A DNA stretch of 64,000 nucleotides from Streptomyces hundungensis (GTDB lineage: Bacteria > Actinomycetota > Actinomycetes > Streptomycetales > Streptomycetaceae). A model generated the notes under the pieces. It did not search any database and was not told the origin of the DNA. It saw only the letters and a list, made by a program, of their open reading frames with translations. The DNA lies in contig NZ_CP032698.1 in assembly GCF_003627815.1 (NCBI RefSeq), forward strand, positions 5,084,001-5,148,000, in the 5' to 3' direction. This document shows positions 1 through 7,390 of this stretch, one piece after another (within the stretch, counting starts at the first letter, position 1; every line of letters starts with the position of its first letter). A program made the position numbers and the translations under genes.

Positions 1-117
1 GGCCATGCCCATCATGAGGGCGGCGACGACCGGGCCGCGGCCGCGCGCGGGCACGGCGTCCGGGGTCGCGCCGGGTATCGCCGCATCGGTGCCGGGTGCT
101 TCGTCGAAGACGCTCAC
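1..117 (-). CDS. Probable membrane transporter, N-terminal fragment
   Basis: Only the first 39 codons lie in the window; the gene runs off the left edge. On the minus strand a GTG at 117-115 follows a GAAGGGAG ribosome-binding site. The peptide starts with a Ser/Asp/Pro/Ala-rich cytoplasmic stretch, then an Arg-rich RGRG and the beginning of a hydrophobic segment (VVAALMMGMA). That layout fits the start of a major-facilitator (DHA2-type) drug transporter, but too little is present to prove it. It is divergent from the ABC exporter genes to its right. Confidence 0.5.
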   Translation of the reverse strand, partial: MSVFDEAPGTDAAIPGATPDAVPARGRGPVVAALMMGMA

Positions 118-378
118 CGAACTCCCTTCACTGGGCACGTATCTGGGGGTTTCACCTTCTCACCCGGGCCTGGAGCGGCGGCAGGGGTGGAGGCGGCCCT
201 GACACGTACTGGTACCTCGGGCGGAGACCCCCTAGGGGACGGGCCCTACTTCGGGGAGGGGGTGTTCGTCCCGGCGGAGGAGGTGGCGCGGGGGGCCGGC
301 TCCTTACCTTGGATTGACGCCGATGGGGGCGTCGGCGTTCGCCGGCGACCGGCGGGGAGAAGACTTAGGAGAATCACC

Positions 379-1167
379 GTGACTACGGCTGTGACCATTC
401 CTCGACACGGGGGCACTGGAGGGGGTACGGCGGTCGCGGCGCGGGCCCGTCAGGTCGTGAAGGCGTACGGCTCGGGCGAGACCCGGGTGGTGGCCCTGGA
501 CCGGGTCGACGTCGACATGGCGCGCGGGCAGTTCACCGCGATCATGGGGCCTTCGGGTTCCGGCAAGTCCACGCTCATGCACTGCCTGGCCGGGCTCGAC
601 ACGGTGACCAGTGGTCAGATCCACCTGGACGACACCGAGATCACCGGGCTCAAGGACAAGCGGCTGACGCAGCTGCGCCGGGACCGGATCGGCTTCATCT
701 TCCAGGCGTTCAACCTGCTGCCGACGCTGAACGCCCTGGAGAACATCACGCTGCCGATGGACATCGCCGGCCGGCGGCCGGACGAGAAGTGGCTGGAGCG
801 CGTGGTGGAGACGGTGGGTCTGGCGGGGCGGCTGAAGCACCGGCCCACCCAGCTCTCCGGCGGCCAGCAGCAACGCGTCGCCGTGGCGCGGGCGTTGGCG
901 TCCCGGCCGGAGATCATCTTCGGTGACGAGCCGACCGGGAACCTGGACTCGCGGGCCGGCGCCGAGGTGCTGGGCTTCCTGCGCCGCTCCGTCGACGAGC
1001 TGGGCCAGACCATCGTGATGGTCACCCACGACCCGGTGGCCGCCTCCTACGCGGACCGGGTCGTCTTCCTCGCCGACGGCCGCATCGTGGACGAGATGTT
1101 CCACCCCACCGCCGACGCCGTGCTCGACCGCATGAAGGACTTCGACGCGCGGGGGCGAACGTCGTGA
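379..1167 (+). CDS. ABC transporter ATP-binding protein (MacB/LolD type)
   Basis: A 262-residue ATPase that should energise the FtsX-like permease encoded next to it. Walker A (GPSGSGKST), the LSGGQQQR signature, Walker B (IIFGDEPTGNLD) and the switch histidine (VTHD) are all present in the order of the MacB/LolD family. The GTG start at 379 was chosen because AGGAGAA lies just upstream; the open frame continues further 5' without a ribosome-binding site. The stop overlaps the permease start by 4 nt (GTGA), indicating translational coupling. A very close paralogue is encoded at 35121-35891 on the other strand. The exported substrate is unknown. Confidence 0.93.
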   Translation: MTTAVTIPRHGGTGGGTAVAARARQVVKAYGSGETRVVALDRVDVDMARGQFTAIMGPSGSGKSTLMHCLAGLDTVTSGQIHLDDTEITGLKDKRLTQLRRDRIGFIFQAFNLLPTLNALENITLPMDIAGRRPDEKWLERVVETVGLAGRLKHRPTQLSGGQQQRVAVARALASRPEIIFGDEPTGNLDSRAGAEVLGFLRRSVDELGQTIVMVTHDPVAASYADRVVFLADGRIVDEMFHPTADAVLDRMKDFDARGRTS

Positions 1168-3740
1168 GCGTGCTCAAGACCTCGATGCGCAACTTCCTCG
1201 CGCACAAGGGACGGATGGCGCTCTCGGCCGTCGCGGTCCTGCTGTCGGTGGCGTTCGTGTGCGGCACGCTCGTGTTCACCGACACCATGAACACCACCTT
1301 CGACAAGCTCTTCGCGGCGACCGCGTCCGATGTCACCGTGAGCCCCCGGTCGGCCACCGACGACGGCGCCCCCTCGGCGACCGGCAAGCCCGAGGCGCTG
1401 CCCGCCGCGCTCGTCGAGCGGATCGCCAAGGTGCCCGGTGTGCGCGGCGCCGAGGGCGCCGTCGGCAGCACCAGCGTCACCGTGGTCAACGCCAAGAACG
1501 AGAACATGGGCTCCACCACCGGCGCCCCGACCATCGCCGGCAACTGGACCGACAACGACCTCAAGGCGATGGAGATCACCTCGGGCCGTGCCCCGCGCGG
1601 GCCGACCGAGATGATGGTCGACGCCGACACCGCCGACAAGCACCACCTCGCCATCGGTGACGAGCTGCGCACCATCGCCGTCACCGGCGACTTCACCGCG
1701 AAGATCACCGGCATCGCCACGTTCAAGGTGACCAACCCCGGCGCGGCCGTCGTCTACTTCGACACCGCGACCGCCCAGAAGCAACTCCTCGGCGCCACCG
1801 GCCAGTTCACCCAGATCAACGTCACCGCCGCGAACGGCGTCAGCGACGCCCGGCTCAAGCAGGACGTGGCGGCGGCCCTCGGCTCGGGCCCCTACAAGCT
1901 CCAGACGGCGCAGGAGGCGAAGGACGCGGGCCGTGACAGCGTCGGCTCGTTCCTCGACGTGATGAAGTACGCGATGCTCGGCTTCGCCGGGATCGCCTTC
2001 CTCGTCGGCATCTTCCTCATCATCAACACGTTCTCGATGCTGGTCGCCCAGCGCACCCGCGAGATCGGCCTGATGCGCGCCATCGGCTCCAGCCGCAAGC
2101 AGGTCAACCGCTCGGTGCTGGTGGAGGCGCTGCTGCTCGGCGTGTTCGGTTCCGTCCTCGGGGTCGGCGCGGGCATCGGCATCGCGGTCGTCCTGATGAA
2201 GCTGATGGGCGCCATCGGCATGGACCTGTCCACCGACGACCTCACCGTCCGGTGGACCACCCCGGTGGTCGGTCTCGCGCTCGGCGTCGTGGTCACCATC
2301 GTCGCCGCCTACGTCCCGGCCCGCCGGGCGGGCAAGATCTCGCCGATGGCCGCGCTGCGCGACGCCGGCACCCCCGCCGACGGCAGGGCCGGAGCGGTCC
2401 GCGCCACCATCGGCCTGCTCCTCACCGCCCTGGGCACCGCCGCCCTGTTCGGCGCCGCCAACTCCTCGCAGGCGTCGGCCGGTTCGGCCCTGCTGGGTCT
2501 CGGTGTCGTGCTCACCCTGATCGGCTTCGTCGTCATCGGGCCGCTGCTCGCGGGGGTCGTGGTGCGGGCGATCAGCGCGGTGGTGCTGCGGATGTTCGGC
2601 CCCGTCGGGCGGATGGCCGAGCGCAACGCGCTGCGCAACCCGCGGCGTACGGGGGCGACGGGTGCGGCCCTGATGATCGGGCTCGCCCTGGTGGCCTGCC
2701 TCTCGGTGGTCGGCGCCTCGATGGTCGCCTCCGCCACCGACGAGCTCGACCGGTCGGTCGGCGCGGACTTCATCGTCTCCTCCAACGCCCAGCAGCCCAT
2801 CGTGCCGCAGGCCGCCGACGCCGTGAGGAAGGCCCCGGGCCTCGCCCACGTCACCAACTACACGTCGCTGGACGTGCGACTGACCACCCCCGACGGGAAG
2901 TCGGTCAACGACCGGATCGCCGTCACCGACCCCACCTACCAGCAGGACGTACGGCGCAAGACCGTCGCCGGCGACCTGGCCGCGGCATACGGCAAGGGCG
3001 CGATGTCGGTCGGCGACACCTACGCCAAGGAGCACGGAGTCAAGGTCGGCGACCTGGTGAGCGTGGACTTCAAGGGCGGCAGCACCGCGAAGCTGAAGGT
3101 CGCGGCGATCACCTCGGACGACACCAACATCGACAAGGGCGCGATGTACGTCGCCGTCACCACCGTCGCGCAGTACGTACCGGCCGAGAAGATGCCCAAG
3201 AACACGAACATGTTCGCCAAGGCCGAGGACGGCAAGGCCCAGGAGGCCTACGCCGCCCTGAAGAAGTCCCTGGCGGCGTATCCGCAGTACACGGTGCGGG
3301 ACCAGACCGACTTCAAGAAGGACCTGAAGGACCAGGTCGGCCAGCTCCTCAACATCGTGTACGGGCTGCTCGCGCTGGCCATCATCGTCGCGGTGCTGGG
3401 TGTGGTGAACACCCTCGCCCTGTCGGTGGTCGAGCGGACCAGGGAGATCGGCCTGATGCGGGCGATCGGCCTGTCGCGCCGGCAGCTGCGCCGGATGATC
3501 CGGCTGGAGTCGGTGGTGATCGCCCTGTTCGGCGCGCTGCTCGGCCTCGGGCTCGGCATGGGCTGGGGCGCCACGGCCCACAAGCTGCTCGCGCTCGAGG
3601 GCATGGGCGTCCTGGAGATCCCCTGGCCGACCATCGGCACGGTGTTCGTGGCCTCCGCGTTCGTGGGACTGTTCGCGGCGCTGATACCGGCGTTCCGGGC
3701 GGGCCGGATGAACGTCCTGAACGCGATCGCCACGGACTAG
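1164..3740 (+). CDS. ABC transporter permease, FtsX-like, two-repeat type
   Basis: An 858-residue membrane protein with the MacB-like layout repeated twice: an N-terminal membrane helix, a large extracellular domain, then an FtsX helix bundle. Each FtsX unit carries the cytoplasmic signature RTREIGLMRAIG (in the middle and again near the C-terminus). The GTG start overlaps the ATPase stop. Together they should form a mechanotransmission-type exporter or extracytoplasmic signalling ABC complex rather than an importer, since no binding protein is nearby. The TAG stop at 3738-3740 lies inside the left end of a 193-bp repeated element. The paralogue is at 32230-34758. Confidence 0.92.
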   Translation: MSVLKTSMRNFLAHKGRMALSAVAVLLSVAFVCGTLVFTDTMNTTFDKLFAATASDVTVSPRSATDDGAPSATGKPEALPAALVERIAKVPGVRGAEGAVGSTSVTVVNAKNENMGSTTGAPTIAGNWTDNDLKAMEITSGRAPRGPTEMMVDADTADKHHLAIGDELRTIAVTGDFTAKITGIATFKVTNPGAAVVYFDTATAQKQLLGATGQFTQINVTAANGVSDARLKQDVAAALGSGPYKLQTAQEAKDAGRDSVGSFLDVMKYAMLGFAGIAFLVGIFLIINTFSMLVAQRTREIGLMRAIGSSRKQVNRSVLVEALLLGVFGSVLGVGAGIGIAVVLMKLMGAIGMDLSTDDLTVRWTTPVVGLALGVVVTIVAAYVPARRAGKISPMAALRDAGTPADGRAGAVRATIGLLLTALGTAALFGAANSSQASAGSALLGLGVVLTLIGFVVIGPLLAGVVVRAISAVVLRMFGPVGRMAERNALRNPRRTGATGAALMIGLALVACLSVVGASMVASATDELDRSVGADFIVSSNAQQPIVPQAADAVRKAPGLAHVTNYTSLDVRLTTPDGKSVNDRIAVTDPTYQQDVRRKTVAGDLAAAYGKGAMSVGDTYAKEHGVKVGDLVSVDFKGGSTAKLKVAAITSDDTNIDKGAMYVAVTTVAQYVPAEKMPKNTNMFAKAEDGKAQEAYAALKKSLAAYPQYTVRDQTDFKKDLKDQVGQLLNIVYGLLALAIIVAVLGVVNTLALSVVERTREIGLMRAIGLSRRQLRRMIRLESVVIALFGALLGLGLGMGWGATAHKLLALEGMGVLEIPWPTIGTVFVASAFVGLFAALIPAFRAGRMNVLNAIATD

Positions 3741-3929
3741 GGTCTGTCCGGCGGATCTGGTCGCCGTCGGGGTGCCTTGGCCTTGTGGTGCTGGTGAGCG
3801 GGGGGCTGGTGCGTCCAGCTGCAAGGCGGAGGAGGGCGGCGACGCGGAGCGTCGGCAACCGACGACAACGCCGCAGATGGGCGTGCCAGCCCCCCGCGTC
3901 CTAGACAAGATCCGCCGGACAGGCCCTAG
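3737..3929. mobile_element. 193-bp inverted-repeat element, copy 1 (MITE-like)
   Basis: A non-coding element with 22-bp terminal inverted repeats, starting CTAGGGTCTGTCCGGCGGAT and ending with the complement of CTAGGGCCTGTCCGGCGGAT (one mismatch). It contains an inner inverted pair (CGGGGGGCTGG / CCAGCCCCCCG). A second copy of exactly the same length at 58109-58301 differs at only about four positions. Both are bounded by CTAG, and the left CTAG carries the TAG stop of the upstream gene. CTAG duplication is typical of IS5-family (IS427-group) insertions, so I infer a small non-autonomous derivative. No transposase is encoded. Confidence 0.75.
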
Positions 3930-3980
3930 AGCCGCCAGAGCTGAGGGCCGCCGGAGCTGGGGCCCTCAGAGCTGGGGCCG

Positions 3981-5435
3981 TCAGGGGTGGGGCCCGAGTT
4001 CGAGCAGGACGTAACCCCCTGCCACCCCGGTGACCGTGTAGACGGCGCCGGGGTGCAGGGTCGTCGCGTACTGGACGGGATCGCCGGCCCAGCCGTCGGA
4101 GTTGTCGATGGCGATGTAGCGCGGGAGCACCGGGCGGGCGGCGCCCACCCAGAAGACCCGGCAGCGGGAGGTGAGGCGGGCGATGGGCCCGATGTCCGCC
4201 TCCACGGTCGCCCCGTCCGGAATCCGAGCCAACAGCCCCTCCACGGCGGCCACTTGAGGGCTCTTGCGGTACGTGTCGTGCTCGGTCAGGGCGGCCAATG
4301 GCAGCGAGGGCGTCAGGGCGAGGGCGGCCGCGGCGGCGCAGGCGGGCAGAGCCCGGGCGTACGAGCGCAACCACGGGCGGGGGCTGGTGCGCGCGGTGGC
4401 CACCGCGTCGGCCAGGGCCAGCGCGAGGACCGGCATCAGGACCGCGCTGTAGTGCCAATCCGTCGACCAGTAGTGGTCGTCGAAGGAGAGGAAGCGCCAG
4501 CCGAGGGTGGGCAGCGCGACGAGCAGCAGCGGGGAGCGCAGCGCGAGGAGGCCGGTGGTGGGGACGAGCGTCCACAGCAGGGTGCGGACCTTGACGTCCC
4601 AGGCGGCCAGCGGGCCCCCGCCGCCGCCCATCTTGCTCCAGTAGTCGTAGCCGACCCCGGAGTTGAACGCGGGTATCACCACGGTGAGGGTGATCAGCGT
4701 GGCCACCGTGCCGAACGCCGCCACGAGCATCGCCCGGCGCACCGCCCCGGGGGAGGTCCGGCGGGCGCGCACCGCGACCACGACGGCGAGCGCGGCCGTC
4801 GTGAGACCGAGGTCCTCCTTCACCAGGGTCAGCGGCAGCGCGTACAGCAGGGCCGCCCGCCACCGCCCGCGCACCACGGCCTCCAGGCCGAAGGCGATCA
4901 GCGGGACGGCGAAGCAGATCTCGTGGAAGTCGAAGTCGACGGCGCGCTGGATGCCCCAGGAGAGTCCGAACGCGGCGCCGATCGCGAGCCCGGGCCCACG
5001 CCCGAGCAGCCGCGCCGCGGCGCGGGTCACCGGGATCGCGGCCAGGGCGAACAGGGCGGCCTGGGCGACGAGCAGGGTCACCGGCGTCGGGAACAGCCGG
5101 TAGGCCGGGGCGAGCAGGGCGGTCACCGGGCTGAAGTGGTCCCCGAGGACGTTGGCGCCCGGCCCCTTCAGATCGGCGACCGGCGCCTGGAGATGGGCGT
5201 AGGCGCGGACCACCTGCTCGAAGATCCCCAGGTCCCAGGAGCGCGTCTCCATCCGGCGGTACCGCAGGACGCTGAGGGTGGTGTACGCGGCGAAGAGTGC
5301 GGCGGCGAGCAGATACGGGTCGGCGGCCGGCCGCGACCGTATGTGTGGGGGCGCCGCACGGCCCCCGTCCGCCCGCGGCCCCTCGCCACCCGTACGGGCG
5401 GCGGTGTCGGGCAGGGCGAGGAGAACTCCGGACAC
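3981..5435 (-). CDS. DUF2079 polytopic membrane protein
   Basis: A 484-residue integral membrane protein with about ten hydrophobic helices. It carries the DUF2079 hallmarks: the WDLGIFEQ region near residue 55, GDHFSP, FDFHE and the DDHYWSTDWHY loop. The family looks like a GT-C type membrane glycosyltransferase, but its reaction is not established. The GTG start at 5435 has AAGGAGC seven nt upstream; a longer frame reads back into the neighbouring gene and was rejected. It lies 17 nt downstream of the membrane-partner gene, so the ECF sigma factor, its partner and this gene probably form one operon. Confidence 0.85.
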   Translation of the reverse strand: MSGVLLALPDTAARTGGEGPRADGGRAAPPHIRSRPAADPYLLAAALFAAYTTLSVLRYRRMETRSWDLGIFEQVVRAYAHLQAPVADLKGPGANVLGDHFSPVTALLAPAYRLFPTPVTLLVAQAALFALAAIPVTRAAARLLGRGPGLAIGAAFGLSWGIQRAVDFDFHEICFAVPLIAFGLEAVVRGRWRAALLYALPLTLVKEDLGLTTAALAVVVAVRARRTSPGAVRRAMLVAAFGTVATLITLTVVIPAFNSGVGYDYWSKMGGGGGPLAAWDVKVRTLLWTLVPTTGLLALRSPLLLVALPTLGWRFLSFDDHYWSTDWHYSAVLMPVLALALADAVATARTSPRPWLRSYARALPACAAAAALALTPSLPLAALTEHDTYRKSPQVAAVEGLLARIPDGATVEADIGPIARLTSRCRVFWVGAARPVLPRYIAIDNSDGWAGDPVQYATTLHPGAVYTVTGVAGGYVLLELGPHP

Positions 5436-5452
5436 GGGCGGTGCTCCTTGGT

Positions 5453-5962
5453 TCAGCGGGCGGGGGTGGTCGGGGTGACGGAGGAGCCGGAGCGGGGAGA
5501 GAAGGAGGGGGGAAGGCCGGAGGGGGTCGCGGTGATGCTGTCCGCGGATGCCGACGCCGACGAGGACCCCGACGAGGACGCCGACGCCGGTGCCGACCCC
5601 GACCCCGACCCCGACCCTGACGAGCTGGGGAAGGAGGGGCTGGGGCGCAGCGACGGCGGGCCCGAGCCGTCCCCCGGCGACGGCGAGCCGTTGGTCGGCA
5701 CGGAGGCGGGCGGCACCGGGTCGCCCTGCTGGAGCCGCAGGCCGAGCGCGGCGCCGGATCCCGCGAGCAGACACACCGCGCAGGCGGCGAGCGCGGCCAG
5801 GTTGCGCCGCCGGCGCCGCAGTCCGCGGGCGGTCACGTGGCCGGCGGGCTCGGGCGCGGCGGCGCGGGCGGCCGTGTCGGCGGCCCGCTTCAGGGCGCGG
5901 GCCAGGGACTCCTCGGCCCGGCCGTTCCGGTCGTCCCGGTCGTCCCGGTGGGGGTCAGACAC
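5453..5962 (-). CDS. Single-pass membrane protein, likely partner of the ECF sigma factor
   Basis: 169 residues. The N-terminal ~48 are charged and cytoplasmic, then comes one membrane helix (LAALAACAVCLLAGSGAALG). The outer ~95 residues are low-complexity Pro/Ser/Gly, with alternating Ser-Gly and Ser-Ala runs. The GTG start overlaps the sigma-factor stop by 8 nt, so the two are translationally coupled. That position is typical of an anti-sigma factor. However, I see no zinc-binding H-x3-C-x2-C motif, so it may be a variant anti-sigma factor or just a surface-exposed sensor stalk. Confidence 0.75.
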   Translation of the reverse strand: MSDPHRDDRDDRNGRAEESLARALKRAADTAARAAAPEPAGHVTARGLRRRRRNLAALAACAVCLLAGSGAALGLRLQQGDPVPPASVPTNGSPSPGDGSGPPSLRPSPSFPSSSGSGSGSGSAPASASSSGSSSASASADSITATPSGLPPSFSPRSGSSVTPTTPAR

Positions 5963-6446
5963 CGTGTTCCTCCTCCAGGAGACGGGGCGCGAGGGCGGCC
6001 CGGGCGCGCGACAGGTGCGTCTTGACGGTGCCGGCGGAGATGCCGGTCTCGTGGGCGACCTGGTCCACGCTCAGGTCGCACACGTAGTGCAGTACGGCGA
6101 CCCGGCGCTGGCGGTCGGAGAGCTCTCGCAGGGCGTCGATCAGGGCGACGGTGCCGGGGTCCGGGGCGGGGGCCTCGGTGGTGTGGGCCCGGCTGTGGCG
6201 GCGCCAGGCCTCCGTGGCGCGGCGGCCCCTGCGCCAGCGGCTCACGGCGAGTCGCCAGGCGGTGGTGCGCACCCAGGCGTCCGGGCCCGCGCCCGCGTCC
6301 AGCCTCGCGCGGCGGGTCCAGGCCCTCACGAAGGCCTCCTGGACTACGTCCTGGGCCTCGTGGAGGTCGCCGGTCATCAGGTACACCTGGCCGACCAGCG
6401 GTTTCACGGAGTGCGTGTAGAACTCCTCGAACTCGGCGTCGGTCAA
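5955..6446 (-). CDS. ECF-type RNA polymerase sigma factor
   Basis: A 163-residue sigma factor with only regions 2 and 4, as in the extracytoplasmic-function group. Region 2 covers about residues 5-75 (DLHEAQDVVQEAFVRAW). Region 4 covers about 100-155 (LRELSDRQRRVAVLHY, then the HTH ISAGTVKTHLSRARAAL). The start is TTG at 6446, with AGGAG five nt upstream; no ATG or GTG fits the domain boundary. The longer upstream frame runs into intergenic repeats and is not coding. The gene heads a tight three-gene operon with a membrane partner and a DUF2079 protein. Its stimulus is unknown. Confidence 0.88.
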   Translation of the reverse strand: MTDAEFEEFYTHSVKPLVGQVYLMTGDLHEAQDVVQEAFVRAWTRRARLDAGAGPDAWVRTTAWRLAVSRWRRGRRATEAWRRHSRAHTTEAPAPDPGTVALIDALRELSDRQRRVAVLHYVCDLSVDQVAHETGISAGTVKTHLSRARAALAPRLLEEEHGV

Positions 6447-6535
6447 TGCGGCTCCTGTGGCTGAACGGTCTTCACGGGGTATACGCCCCGAACCCTCCCC
6501 CCGGTTGACACCACCCCCCAACTTTCTCCCCCGGC

Positions 6536-7185
6536 CCCCTGGGGCTCCGCCCCAGCCCCCGGCCCTTTTGCCCACCCACCCGTGACGGGGTTGGATGGCC
6601 CGGGCCTCCTGGGGCTCCGCCCCAGACCCCAACGCGTTCGCCCACCCACCCGCCCGTAGGCGCAGGGTTGGACGGCCCGGCCCTCCTGGGGCTCCGCCCC
6701 AGACCCCGTTCGCGCCTGAACGGCGCTCGTCCTCAATCTCCCCCAAGGCCTTAAGGGCCAGGGGGGACCCCCATGACAGGCTGAGGTGGCCGATGCGGCC
6801 CAGCACCGAGTAGCTAGGGGCGCGGGGAACTGCGCGCCCAGCCACGCACGGCTCGCAGACGAAAACGGGTTTGAAGGGGCGCGAGGAACTGCGCGAGTAG
6901 CGACCACGGTCCGCACACGACCGAGGGTTCAGGGGCGCGGGGAACTGCGCGAGAAGCGAGCACGGTCCGCAGATCCGAGAGGGTTTTGGGCGCGCGAGGA
7001 ACTGCGCGAGACGCGGGCACGGTCCGCACATGACCGAGGGTTTAGGGGCGCGGGGAACTGCGCGAGACGTGGGCACGGTCCGCGGACGAAGACGGGTATT
7101 GGGGGCGCGGGGAACTGCGCGACCAGCCACGCACGGTCCGCGGGCGGAGACGGGTTTTCAGGGGCGCGGGGAACCCCGCGGGCGG
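6536..7185. repeat. Composite intergenic repeat locus 1 (A2-B-C7)
   Basis: The gap between the sigma-factor and mfd starts is filled by an ordered repeat array. Two ~72-bp A units each begin GGGGCTCCGCCCC. A B module follows (GCGCCTGAACGGCGCTCGTC) containing an extra ~45-nt palindromic insert with AAGGCCTTAAGGGCC. Then come seven C units of 56-59 bp beginning near 6817, 6876, 6932, 6988, 7045, 7102 and 7161, each with GGCGCGGGGAACTGCGCG or a close variant. There is no coding potential. The same module order recurs at five other places in this window. The mfd and sigma promoters must lie at its margins. Confidence 0.85.
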
Positions 7186-7390
7186 GCGCCCCGGTGCGAG
7201 GGGCGAGGAGGGGTTGGGGGCGGGGGCCCCGCGTGCGGGCACCCCCGGTGAGGGGGAGGGCACCCCCGGTGCGGGGGAGGGGGTGGGGATGCGGAGGCGG
7301 GTGGGGGTGGGGCGTCGTACGCTGGGAGCCCCGGCCCGTACGACGTGTCGGGCGCTTCGCGTTGCCCACTCCCCGGGATGGATGCCCTTC

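Noticed and set aside
1047..3908. 953-codon minus-strand frame across the ABC permease
   Set aside because: Gly/Asp/Arg-rich shadow of the permease gene with no domain likeness.
6817..7185. Possible CRISPR array (regular ~57-bp units)
   Set aside because: Units are repeats almost throughout, without unique spacers of equal length; cores vary and no cas genes are present.
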